DNA from: Roseiarcus sp963835215
Lineage (GTDB): Bacteria; Pseudomonadota; Alphaproteobacteria; Rhizobiales; Beijerinckiaceae
DNA: 64,000 nt
Direction of reading: 5' to 3'
Assembly: GCA_963835215.1 (NCBI GenBank)
Contig: CAWIES010000002.1
Coordinates: 930,001-994,000 of the forward strand
The notes below the pieces were generated by a model. It saw only the letters and a list, made by a program, of their open reading frames with translations, ran no database searches and was not told the DNA's origin. This document shows positions 26,461 through 34,512 of this stretch, piece after piece. The position numbers were made by a program, and so were the translations under genes. Numbering within the stretch: position 1 is the first letter of the stretch; every line of letters starts with the position of its first letter.

Positions 26461-29124
26461 TCACAGCGTGCGGCGGATCTCCTCGACGTTGTAGCACTCG
26501 ATCACGTCGCCGACGCGCATGTCCTGGTAGTTCTCGAACGCCATGCCGCATTCCTGGCCGGCCTGAACCACAGTGACTTCGTCCTTGAAGCGCTTGAGCG
26601 TCGACAGTTTGCCTTCGTGGACGACGACGTTGTCGCGAATGAGCCGGACGTGCGAGCCGCGCTGGACCACGCCGTCGGTGACGCGGCAGCCGGCGACATT
26701 GCCGACCTTGGAGATGTTGAACACCTCGAGGATCTGCGCATTGCCGAGCATGGTCTCGCGCAGGGTCGGCGCGAGCAGGCCGGACATCGCCGCCTTCACG
26801 TCGTCGACCAGGTTGTAGATGATGTTGTAGTAGCGAATCTCGATGCCTTGATGCTCGGCGAGCTCGCGCGCCTCCTTATGGGCGCGCACGTTGAAGCCGA
26901 GGATCACCGCCTTCGACGCTTCGGCGAGTGTGACGTCGGACTCGGTCACGCCGCCGACGCCGCCGTGAATGACGCGCGCCATGACTTCTTCGGTGCCGAG
27001 CTTCTCAAGCGCGGCGGTGATCGCCTCGACCGAGCCCTGCACATCGCCCTTGATGACGATCGGCAGCTCCTTGCGGCCCGCCGCCTTGATGTTGTTCATC
27101 ATGTCGCTGAGCGAAGTGCGCACGGAGCCGCCACGCGCGGCGAGGTTCTCTCGCCGCTGACGCTCGCGGTATTCGGTGATCTCTCTCGCGCGGGCTTCGT
27201 TCTCGACCACCGCGACGCGGTCGCCCGCCTCGGGCGCGCCCGAGAAGCCGAGCACCTCGACCGGCATCGACGGGCCGGCCTCTTCAATCGGCTCACCCTT
27301 GTCGTTGACCAGCGCGCGCACCCGGCCCCACTGGGCGCCAGCGACAACCAGCGCGCCGACACGCAGCGTGCCGCGTTGCACCAGCACGCTCGCCACCGGG
27401 CCACGGCCGCGGTCGAGCCGCGCCTCGATCACCGTGCCCTCGGCGGTGCGGTCAGGATCGGCCGAGAGGTTGAGCACTTCGGCCTGCAGCGCGATCGCCT
27501 CGAGCAATTTGTCGAGATTGGTCTGCTTGGTCGCCGACACTTCGACCGCGAGCGTCTCGCCGCCGAACGCTTCGACCTGAACGTCGTGCTGCAGCAACTC
27601 CTGCATGACGCGACTGGGGTCGGCTTCCGGCTTGTCGATCTTGTTGACCGCGACGATGATTGGCGCGTTGGCCGCCTTGGCGTGGCTGATCGCTTCTATC
27701 GTCTGCGGCATCACGCCGTCGTCAGCCGCGACCACCAGCACGACGATGTCGGTGACCTTGGCGCCGCGTGCGCGCATCGCCGTGAATGCAGCGTGGCCGG
27801 GCGTGTCGATGAAGGTGATCTTCTGGCCGCCCGGCGCCGTGACCTGGTAAGCGCCGATGTGCTGGGTGATGCCGCCCGCTTCGCCGGAGACGACATTGGC
27901 GTGACGGATGGCGTCGAGCAGCGAGGTCTTGCCGTGATCGACATGGCCCATGATGGTGACGATCGGCGGGCGCGGCGTGGCGGCGCCGTCTTCGTCGGGA
28001 CGGTCGAACAGGCCTTCTTCGACGTCGGACTCGGCGACACGCTTGACCGTGTGGCCCAATTCCTGGGCGACCAGCTCGGCCGTATCGGCGTCGAGCGTGT
28101 CGGTCAGCGTCACCATGCGGCCCTGACGCATCAGCAGCTTGATGACGTCGACGGCGCGCTCTGACATGCGGTTGGCGAGTTCCTGAATGGTGATCGTCTC
28201 GGGCAGGATGATCTCGCGGGCAATTTTGTCTTTCGCTTCTTGCGCGCCGTGACCCTTGAGCCGCTGGGTGCGGCGTCGGAACGCGGCGACCGAGCGCGTG
28301 CGCTCGTCCTCACCGGAGGTCGCGCTGGCGACGGTCAGACGGCCTCGGTTGCGCGGCTCGGCGCCGCGCGCCGGGCGCGGCGTCGGGGTCGGCGTCAAAG
28401 TCCTTACCGTTGGCGTCAGGACGCTCAGTCGCGGCGAGCCCACCCGGCGCGTCGCGTCTTCCTCACCGGCGGCGCGCGCGGTCGGCGCCACCGTCGTGAT
28501 CACGCCCGGCTTGCGCGGCAACGAGACGGCGGGGGTCGCGGCCGGCTCGCCGCCGCCGAGGCGCCTTCGCGCCTCGTCTTCCGATTGGCGGCGGAACGCG
28601 GCGTCCTGGGTCCGGCGTGTTTCTTCTTCGCGCCGGCGGCCCTCGGCCGCCTCGCGCTCGATGCGCTCGCGCGCTTCGCGTTCGCGTCGCACGCCGGCGT
28701 CCGCCTCCTGCTGGCGGCGATCCTCTTCTTCGCGCCCGCGCGCCTCGAGCAGGGCGCGCGCCCGCGCTTCGACCTGCTCCTCGGTGAGGGTGCGCAGAAC
28801 GACGCCGGTCTTGGGCGGCGCAACTGTGGTCGGCCCGCGCGGCGCGACGACCGGCGCGCTGGGCGCAACGGCTGGCGAGGCGGCAGCCAGCGGCGCAACG
28901 GGCGCCGGCTTGGCGATGACGGTCGCGGCTTCGCGCACCGGGGCCTCGCCGGGTCCCGCGATGCGGCGCTTCACCTTCTCGACCACGACCGCCTTGCTGC
29001 GGCCATGGGAGAAGCTCTGGCGCACGGTGCCCTGTTCGCTGGGCCGTGATTTCAGATGCAGCGTCGCCTTGGGCGGCGGATTGGCCGCCAGGGTCTTGTC
29101 GCCGCTGTTGTTCGTGTCACTCAT
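26461..29124 (-). CDS. infB: Translation initiation factor IF-2
   Basis: 887 residues. The first 300 are a charged, low-complexity region (Arg/Glu-rich coiled coil about 115-200, with a Pro/Ala-rich stretch before it). A helical IF2 N-domain follows (IVLPETITIQELANRMSERA is the local type). The GTPase domain begins near 390 with G1 GHVDHGKTSLLD, then GGITQHIGAY, DTPGHAAFTAMRARG and VNKIDK. Domains II to IV complete it, ending CYNVEEIRRTL. IF-2 delivers initiator tRNA to the 30S subunit. The gene sits between ylxR and rbfA in the conserved nusA operon order. Confidence 0.98.
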   Translation of the reverse strand: MSDTNNSGDKTLAANPPPKATLHLKSRPSEQGTVRQSFSHGRSKAVVVEKVKRRIAGPGEAPVREAATVIAKPAPVAPLAAASPAVAPSAPVVAPRGPTTVAPPKTGVVLRTLTEEQVEARARALLEARGREEEDRRQQEADAGVRREREARERIEREAAEGRRREEETRRTQDAAFRRQSEDEARRRLGGGEPAATPAVSLPRKPGVITTVAPTARAAGEEDATRRVGSPRLSVLTPTVRTLTPTPTPRPARGAEPRNRGRLTVASATSGEDERTRSVAAFRRRTQRLKGHGAQEAKDKIAREIILPETITIQELANRMSERAVDVIKLLMRQGRMVTLTDTLDADTAELVAQELGHTVKRVAESDVEEGLFDRPDEDGAATPRPPIVTIMGHVDHGKTSLLDAIRHANVVSGEAGGITQHIGAYQVTAPGGQKITFIDTPGHAAFTAMRARGAKVTDIVVLVVAADDGVMPQTIEAISHAKAANAPIIVAVNKIDKPEADPSRVMQELLQHDVQVEAFGGETLAVEVSATKQTNLDKLLEAIALQAEVLNLSADPDRTAEGTVIEARLDRGRGPVASVLVQRGTLRVGALVVAGAQWGRVRALVNDKGEPIEEAGPSMPVEVLGFSGAPEAGDRVAVVENEARAREITEYRERQRRENLAARGGSVRTSLSDMMNNIKAAGRKELPIVIKGDVQGSVEAITAALEKLGTEEVMARVIHGGVGGVTESDVTLAEASKAVILGFNVRAHKEARELAEHQGIEIRYYNIIYNLVDDVKAAMSGLLAPTLRETMLGNAQILEVFNISKVGNVAGCRVTDGVVQRGSHVRLIRDNVVVHEGKLSTLKRFKDEVTVVQAGQECGMAFENYQDMRVGDVIECYNVEEIRRTL

Positions 29125-29160
29125 TCGTATTCCTAGAATCCCGGCTCGTCGTTTGTTCGG

Positions 29161-29841
29161 TTATTCCGGCGGGGTGTCAGCCACGCCGATGCGAACGGGC
29201 AAAGCCGCCGACGCCGCTGGCGCCGCGACCCCCATCCGAAACTGCTTCAAACGCTCAACCTTCGCGAGAAAGGCCGTGCTGACCTCGCCCGCAATGAGCG
29301 CTGCATGTATCACATTTGACCTCCCCAACGCCAAATCCAATTGGCGCGAAGAGAAGATATTTATCCGGCTCACCGTCTCAGCCGCCTCGCCGAGCCTGGC
29401 GCGCAGCAAACGCTCAGCTTTCTGGGCCCCGTCGGCGGCGCCGTCGCTGGCCTGAATGAGACCGACGACCTTGCCCGCGCCAATCGCCGCCTCGACCTTG
29501 AACGCTCCGGCGACCATCTGGCCGGCCTTGTTAACCATCGCCAGAAATTGCAACGCGTCGCCTTCGAGCAGCCGGTCGACAGTTTCGGCGAGCTCCGGCG
29601 CGGCCTTGGCCTCGGTGCGGAAGGCGCGGGAGAAGGCCTTCTTTGTCGCTCCCTGGCGCACCGTCGCCGCATCGAGCCGGGTCCAGACGCCGCGGCCGGG
29701 CAGGCGGCGGCGAATGTCGGGCGTGACCTCGCCCTCGCCCGACAGAGCGAAGCGCAGCATCGTTTCCGGCGGACCCTTCCAGCCGGTGACAATGCAGGTG
29801 CGCTCCGACCCGCTCTCCTCGAAAGCCTCGAGCTTGCTCAA
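29161..29841 (-). CDS. YlxR-like RNA-binding protein (DUF448), long form
   Basis: 226 residues. The N-terminal YlxR domain shows RTCIVTGWKGPPETMLRFAL and GRGVWTRLDAATVRQ, the nucleic-acid-binding fold found between nusA and infB. The remaining 130 residues (about 80-210) resemble a ribosomal protein L7Ae-like domain, with GAFKVEAAIGAGKVVGLIQASDGA and LALGRSNVIHAALIAGEVS. This two-domain form is standard in alphaproteobacteria. The role is thought to be RNA binding in transcription or ribosome assembly, and in the operon it is coupled to nusA and infB. Gaps to its neighbours are about 20-35 bases. Confidence 0.9.
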   Translation of the reverse strand: MSKLEAFEESGSERTCIVTGWKGPPETMLRFALSGEGEVTPDIRRRLPGRGVWTRLDAATVRQGATKKAFSRAFRTEAKAAPELAETVDRLLEGDALQFLAMVNKAGQMVAGAFKVEAAIGAGKVVGLIQASDGAADGAQKAERLLRARLGEAAETVSRINIFSSRQLDLALGRSNVIHAALIAGEVSTAFLAKVERLKQFRMGVAAPAASAALPVRIGVADTPPE

Positions 29842-29861
29842 TCGCGCTCTCTTCTAACGCT

Positions 29862-31481
29862 TCACGCCGCCGGCGGCGCTTCGGCCGCCTCTTCCACATT
29901 CGCCTCTGGGGCCTCTGGCGTCACAGGGGTCGCCTCGACCCAGCCGGCGCGCACCCGCGCCGCCATGATCAATGCGTCGGCCTCATCGCGCGACAGGCCA
30001 AATTCGCTGAGGTAGCCGGTGAACTTCTTTTCGCCTGCGTCGGTGCGCTCGCTCCAGCCAATCAGGTCGTCGCTGGCGCAGCCGGCGAGGTCCTCGATGG
30101 TCTGGACGCCGTTCTGGCCGAGCTTGACCAGCATCGGCGTGGTGATGCCGTCGATTTCCTTGAGCTCGTCGGCGACGCCGAGCGCTTTACGCGCATCGTC
30201 GTGCTCGGTCTCGATGCGGGCGAGATGGCCGAGCGCGCGCGCCTGGATTTCCTCGGCGGTCTCGGCGTCGAAACCTTCGATCGTGGCGAGCTCGCGCGCC
30301 TCGACATAGGCGATTTCCTCGACCGTGCGGAAGCCTTCGGAGGCGAGCAACTGCGCCACCGTCTCGTCGACGTCGAGCGCCGCCATGAAGGCGGCGGTGC
30401 GCTCGGCGAATTCCTTCTGCCGACGCTCGGATTCCTCGGCCTCGGTGAGGATGTCGATGTCCCAGCCGGTGAGCTGCGAGGCGAGGCGAACGTTCTGGCC
30501 GCGTCGACCGATGGCGAGCGAAAGCTGGTCGTCGGGCACGACGACTTCGATGCGGGTGGAATCTTCGTCGAGCACCACCTTCATCACTTCGGCCGGTTGC
30601 AGCGCGTTGACGATGAAAGTCGCGGCGTCGACGTTCCAGGGAATGATGTCGATCTTCTCGCCTTGCAGTTCGTTGACCACCGCTTGCACGCGCGAGCCGC
30701 GCATGCCGACGCAGGCGCCGACCGGATCGATCGAGGAATCGTTGGAGACGACGGCGATCTTGGCGCGTGAGCCGGGATCGCGGGCGACCGCCTTCACTTC
30801 GACGATGCCGTCGTAAATCTCCGGCACTTCCTGGGCGAACAGCTTGGCGGTGAATTGCGGGTGGGTGCGCGAGAGGAAGATCTGCGGCCCGCGCGCTTCG
30901 CGGCGCACGTCGTAGACATAGGCGCGCAGCCGGTCGCCGGGGCGGAACATCTCGCGCGGGATCAGTTCGTCGCGCCGCACCACCGCCTCGCCGCCGGCGC
31001 CGCCGAGGTCGACGACGACATTGCCGTATTCGACCCGCTTGACCTGGCCGTTGATGATCTCGCCGATGCGATCCTTGAACACGTCGTATTGCTTGTCGCG
31101 CTCGGCCTCACGAATCTTCTGCACCAGCACCTGCTTGGAGGCCTGGGCGGGGATGCGGCCGAAGTCGAAGGGCGGCAACAACTCGGCGATCCAGTCGCCA
31201 ACCTGCGCCGAAGGGTTCTTCTTCTGCGCTTCGGCGAGGGTGATCTGGGTTGCGTCGTTCTCGACCATATCGACGACCAGCAGCAGGCGCGAAAAGCGAA
31301 TCTCGCCGGTCTTGGGGTTGATCTCGGCTCTGACCTCGGTCTCCTGGCCATAGCGCGAGCGCGCCGCCTTCTGCATCGCGTCCTCCATGGAGGCGAGCAC
31401 GATCGAGCGGTCGATCGACTTTTCACGCGCGACGGCGTCGACGATCTGCAAGAGCTCGAGTCTGTTGGCGCTGACGGCCAT
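29862..31481 (-). CDS. nusA: Transcription termination/antitermination factor NusA
   Basis: 539 residues from the ATG at 31481 (MAVSANRLELLQIVDAVARE). The N-terminal polymerase-binding domain is followed by an S1 domain (about 135-200). Two KH domains come next, with GACVGMRGSRVQAVVNELQG, EKIDIIPW and LAIGRRGQNVRLASQLTGWD. Two C-terminal helix-hairpin-helix acidic repeats then occur (LLASEGFRTVEEIAYVE; GVQTIEDLAGCASDDLIGW). NusA modulates pausing and termination. Order and spacing with rimP upstream and ylxR downstream are canonical. The tail is Ala/Glu-rich. Confidence 0.98.
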   Translation of the reverse strand: MAVSANRLELLQIVDAVAREKSIDRSIVLASMEDAMQKAARSRYGQETEVRAEINPKTGEIRFSRLLLVVDMVENDATQITLAEAQKKNPSAQVGDWIAELLPPFDFGRIPAQASKQVLVQKIREAERDKQYDVFKDRIGEIINGQVKRVEYGNVVVDLGGAGGEAVVRRDELIPREMFRPGDRLRAYVYDVRREARGPQIFLSRTHPQFTAKLFAQEVPEIYDGIVEVKAVARDPGSRAKIAVVSNDSSIDPVGACVGMRGSRVQAVVNELQGEKIDIIPWNVDAATFIVNALQPAEVMKVVLDEDSTRIEVVVPDDQLSLAIGRRGQNVRLASQLTGWDIDILTEAEESERRQKEFAERTAAFMAALDVDETVAQLLASEGFRTVEEIAYVEARELATIEGFDAETAEEIQARALGHLARIETEHDDARKALGVADELKEIDGITTPMLVKLGQNGVQTIEDLAGCASDDLIGWSERTDAGEKKFTGYLSEFGLSRDEADALIMAARVRAGWVEATPVTPEAPEANVEEAAEAPPAA

Positions 31482-31540
31482 TGTCTTCTCCTTCAGTCTG
31501 GCCCCGCGGCTTGCCTGCCGTAGGGGTCGCAGCATGCTTT

Positions 31541-32245
31541 CTAGGTTGGCGGGTTGCGCCGTGTCGGCGCGGGATGTTTCGCGGCTGGCTCGGGCTCGGC
31601 TTTCGCCTCGTCGCCCGCGCGCGCCGCCTTGGCTTGTTTCTTGGTCGCTTTCTTGGCCGCCTTCTCGCTACGCAGCGCGGCGCGGACGAGATCGTCGGTC
31701 AGCACCAGCCGCGCTTCGCCCATGTCGGCGATCGGCAGCGCGACGCTGGTCGCTTCGCTGTTTTCCTCGGCGGCCAGGCGCAGCCGCGCGATCGCCGCGC
31801 TTCCCTCGGCTTCGACGGCCTCCAGCGCGCCACGGAAGCGTTTGCGGCCAGCGAAAGGAATCGCCATCTCGATCTTCGCCTCGTGGCCGAGCGCGCGGCG
31901 AAAGTCGGAGACGCGCACCAGCGGCCGGTCGATGCCGGGCGAAGAGATTTCCAGCCGATAGGCGCCCCCGACCGGCTCCTCGACATCGAACAGCGGCGAC
32001 AAAGCCTCGCTCGCCCGCTCGCAATCGTCGATGGTCATGATTCCATCCGGCCGCTCGGCCATGATCTGCACGGTCGCGTTTTGTGACGCGGAAACCTTGA
32101 CCCGCACCAGGCGCAAGCCGAGCGTGCGCAAGGTCGGCTCGGCGGCGCGACCGATGCGCTGGGCGAGACCGCTCTCGGCGATCAGGCGCGGCTCATCAAG
32201 CCCGTCCTGGGGCGCTGAGGCGAGTGGGGCGGCGGTTTGGCCCAT
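31541..32245 (-). CDS. rimP: Ribosome maturation factor RimP
   Basis: 234 residues from the ATG at 32245 (MGQTAAPL), with AAGGA just upstream; an upstream TTG at 32260 is weaker. The N-terminal RimP domain shows LGLRLVRVKVS, TIDDCERASEALSPLFDVE and YRLEISSPGIDRPL, all diagnostic. The C-terminal 60 residues are Lys/Ala-rich and likely disordered. RimP helps 30S maturation. First gene of the nusA-infB operon; its leader holds a terminator-like hairpin and a good promoter. Confidence 0.96.
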   Translation of the reverse strand: MGQTAAPLASAPQDGLDEPRLIAESGLAQRIGRAAEPTLRTLGLRLVRVKVSASQNATVQIMAERPDGIMTIDDCERASEALSPLFDVEEPVGGAYRLEISSPGIDRPLVRVSDFRRALGHEAKIEMAIPFAGRKRFRGALEAVEAEGSAAIARLRLAAEENSEATSVALPIADMGEARLVLTDDLVRAALRSEKAAKKATKKQAKAARAGDEAKAEPEPAAKHPAPTRRNPPT

Positions 32246-32261
32246 GAGTCCTTGCAGCAAT

Positions 32262-32294
32262 AAAAAAGAGCGGGTCCCGGGTGGGGCCCACTCT
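32262..32294 (-). terminator. Terminator-like hairpin in the rimP leader
   Basis: On the minus strand AGAGTGGG pairs with CCCGCTCT (8 bp, one G-T), with a 12-base GC-rich loop, then a run of T. It ends 17 bases before the rimP ATG, about 50 bases downstream of the promoter candidate. This placement, between promoter and start codon, is that of an attenuator or a leader-RNA end. Confidence 0.7.
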
Positions 32295-32348
32295 CAAAAT
32301 CTCTCCTTATCGTCACCGACCAGGAGCTATGAGAATTCCTTTGCAGCC

Positions 32349-32377
32349 GATATAGGCGAACGTCTCGGCGAATGCAA
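32349..32377 (-). promoter_or_regulatory. Sigma-70-type promoter candidate for rimP-nusA-infB operon
   Basis: Read on the minus strand, TTGCAT (32372-32377) and TATATC (32349-32354) are separated by 17 bases. Both hexamers match the vegetative consensus in most positions. It lies in the gap after the Rieske-fusion gene (which ends at 32403), about 100 bases before rimP. Confidence 0.6.
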
Positions 32378-32402
32378 TAGGAATCCGGGCTCGCCGCTCC
32401 CC

Positions 32403-33497
32403 TCACCCCTTCATGGCATGCGCCTTGCGGCCGCCCCGCTCGATCGACGCCGGCCCCTCGCCCCGTGCGATGAGATCGCGGGCAAGTTCGAGGCAACGCT
32501 TGGCGAGCATTTGCGCGCCCTCCACCAGTTCGCGCGAGTCGCGCACGATCTCGACGTTGCGCTCCATGTCCTCGTGCGACCAGCCGCGCGAGTGAGCGAT
32601 GTAAGGAAATTGCGGAAATAAGAATCCGAGTTCGGCGAAGAAGCCGAGCATTTGGCCAGCGACCGATTGAATGTTGTCCTGGCCGCCGACAATGATGAAG
32701 CCGGCGACCTTGTCGCGGATCAGCACCTGATCGCGGATCGTCACCGCGTTTTGCACGCAGTTCAACCGCTCGGCCATCTTGAAATAGAGCGAGGACGCCG
32801 CCCCCCAGCGGATCGGCGAGGCGACGATGACCGCGTCGGCCCAATGAACCAGAGCCTCATAGACCTGATCCATTTCGTCAGTGGCGTCCATTTGCGTGAT
32901 CGAACACGGCCAGGTGCAAGCGCGCGCGCTCTTTGAATAGAAGCCTTCGCAGGCGCGAAACTTCAGACCGTTCAGCCGGATCATGCGCGTTTCCGCCCCA
33001 AGCGACTCCGCCTCGCGCAATGCGCTGGTCAACAGGTGGTCGGAGCCGGAAAAGCGCGGGTTGGCCGCGTCCATCGCCGTTGTCGAGATGCCGGCCAGCC
33101 TCAGAACGCCGGGCGCCCGTTCGACCTTGCGCGCAAGCGGATGGGGAGCGTGCGGCGCCCGAGTTCGCTTGCTGACGCCCGCGATGTCGACGCGCACGCG
33201 GCCCGCTTCGACCTTGACCGGATAGGCTGGCACGCAATCCTGTTCGAAGCCGGGCTCGCCGACGCCCGTGCCACGATGGAACTTCCAGTAGTGCCAGGGG
33301 CAGACGATATAGTCGCCATCCAGCCGACCCTCGCCGAGCGGCCCGCCAGCGTGATTGCAGACGTTCGACACCACGCCGAAAGCGCCATCGACGAAGGAGA
33401 CGGCGAGTTCGTGGCTTTGCGCTTTGACGCGACTGAGTGGCGCGGCGGACAGCTCTTCGACGGAGCCGATGTCGATCCAGTTCGGTTGCCCGCTCAT
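32403..33497 (-). CDS. Fusion of a Rieske [2Fe-2S] domain and an NADPH-dependent FMN reductase (flavodoxin-like) domain
   Basis: 364 residues from the ATG at 33497, with GGGAGGA as ribosome-binding site. Residues about 1-105 are a Rieske ferredoxin with the two cluster motifs CNH (in VCNHAGGPLGEG) and CPWH (in VCPWHYWKF). Residues about 130-340 form an NAD(P)H-dependent flavin reductase/flavodoxin-like domain: VLRLAGISTTA, then ADAVIVASPIRWGAASSLYF, AGFIIVGGQDNIQSVAGQML and the basic tail. The Rieske module may pass electrons between a partner and the flavin domain. The first domain resembles the non-haem oxygenase ferredoxin group. It is divergent from a conserved hypothetical. Confidence 0.88.
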   Translation of the reverse strand: MSGQPNWIDIGSVEELSAAPLSRVKAQSHELAVSFVDGAFGVVSNVCNHAGGPLGEGRLDGDYIVCPWHYWKFHRGTGVGEPGFEQDCVPAYPVKVEAGRVRVDIAGVSKRTRAPHAPHPLARKVERAPGVLRLAGISTTAMDAANPRFSGSDHLLTSALREAESLGAETRMIRLNGLKFRACEGFYSKSARACTWPCSITQMDATDEMDQVYEALVHWADAVIVASPIRWGAASSLYFKMAERLNCVQNAVTIRDQVLIRDKVAGFIIVGGQDNIQSVAGQMLGFFAELGFLFPQFPYIAHSRGWSHEDMERNVEIVRDSRELVEGAQMLAKRCLELARDLIARGEGPASIERGGRKAHAMKG

Positions 33498-33550
33498 ATG
33501 TCCTCCCCTGTCTTCCCGTCGCGCCCTTGCTGCAAATCGCGAGAGCAACA

Positions 33551-33584
33551 GGTAACATACGCCGCCTCGCAGCGACTTGTTACC
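33551..33584. promoter_or_regulatory. Perfect 7-bp inverted repeat in a divergent intergenic region
   Basis: GGTAACA (33551-33557) and TGTTACC (33578-33584) are exact reverse complements 20 bases apart. They lie in the 150-base gap between the Rieske-fusion gene (start 33497) and the gene starting at 33648. A regulator-binding site is inferred. Confidence 0.45.
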
Positions 33585-33647
33585 GGGTTCGCCAATCGGC
33601 GCCGCCGACGCGAGCCCAAGTTTGCGTTCACCCGGAGGGTCGCGACA

Positions 33648-34505
33648 ATGGCCGATGCGATTTGGCGTCCCTTGGCGACGCCCGAGCTGGCGCCTCTCGC
33701 CGAAGCGCGGCTGCAAGCCCATTTTGCCGCGCAATGGTTGGCGCGCGCCGCGCGCGCCTTCGTCCCTCCCCAACCCGACGACAGCCACACCAGTCTTGGC
33801 TGGGACGAGGCCTTCGACGGGTTCGCCACTTTTCCGCTGGCGAACGGCGCCCGCCTTGGCCTGAGATTGCGCGATCTGACGCTGGCTCTGCTGCGCGATG
33901 GTGGCAAAGGACGGGCCTCGTCCTTTTCTCTCATCGGCAGCGTCGATCGCGAGGTCGGCGAACGTCTCAAAGAACTTTTGCGCGCCGAGGGTCTCGATCC
34001 GGCCGGGCTCGACGCCCCCTCGCCGTATCAAATGCCCTCGCATGTCCTTGCCGAGGGCGGCGCATACGGCGGGCCGCGCGTCGAAGAGTCCTTGGCGCAA
34101 ATCGGCGCCTGGTTCGCCAATGCGAATATCTCCATCGCCAAGGTGGGCGGAGCGATTGTCGCGCGGGGACTCGCAGCGTCCCCACCCCGCTGCTGGCCGC
34201 ATCACTTCGATCTGGCGACCTCGACGTCCTTCGCCATTCCGGGCGGAGACAAGACCGCTTATATCGGCGCCGGCCTGTCGCCGGGCGACCATTTCTATAG
34301 CGAGCCGTATTTCTATCTCTCGATCTACCCGGCGCCCGCTTCGTCTTCGCTTCCCGCGCTCCCCGCGCTCGGTCACTGGCATGACAAGGAATTCTTCGCG
34401 GCGATCGCAACCGCGCGCGGCATCGCGGCGAGCCCAAGGCCGCAGGCCGACACCGACGTCTTTCTCGCTGCGGCGTTGAGCGCGGCGTTCAGCAGTTTCC
34501 GATAA
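33648..34505 (+). CDS. Conserved hypothetical protein
   Basis: 285 residues from the ATG at 33648. No signal peptide or membrane segment is evident. A central HHFD element lies in RCWPHHFDLATSTSFAI (about residue 181), followed by IGAGLSPGDHFYSEPYFY and LPALPALGHWHDKEFFAAI. Several His, Asp and Trp residues in this C-terminal half could bind a metal, but this is only a hint. I do not recognise a family. It is encoded divergently from the Rieske-reductase fusion and convergently (7-base gap) with the acyl-CoA ligase gene. Confidence 0.75.
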   Translation: MADAIWRPLATPELAPLAEARLQAHFAAQWLARAARAFVPPQPDDSHTSLGWDEAFDGFATFPLANGARLGLRLRDLTLALLRDGGKGRASSFSLIGSVDREVGERLKELLRAEGLDPAGLDAPSPYQMPSHVLAEGGAYGGPRVEESLAQIGAWFANANISIAKVGGAIVARGLAASPPRCWPHHFDLATSTSFAIPGGDKTAYIGAGLSPGDHFYSEPYFYLSIYPAPASSSLPALPALGHWHDKEFFAAIATARGIAASPRPQADTDVFLAAALSAAFSSFR

Positions 34506-34512
34506 GCCGCGC

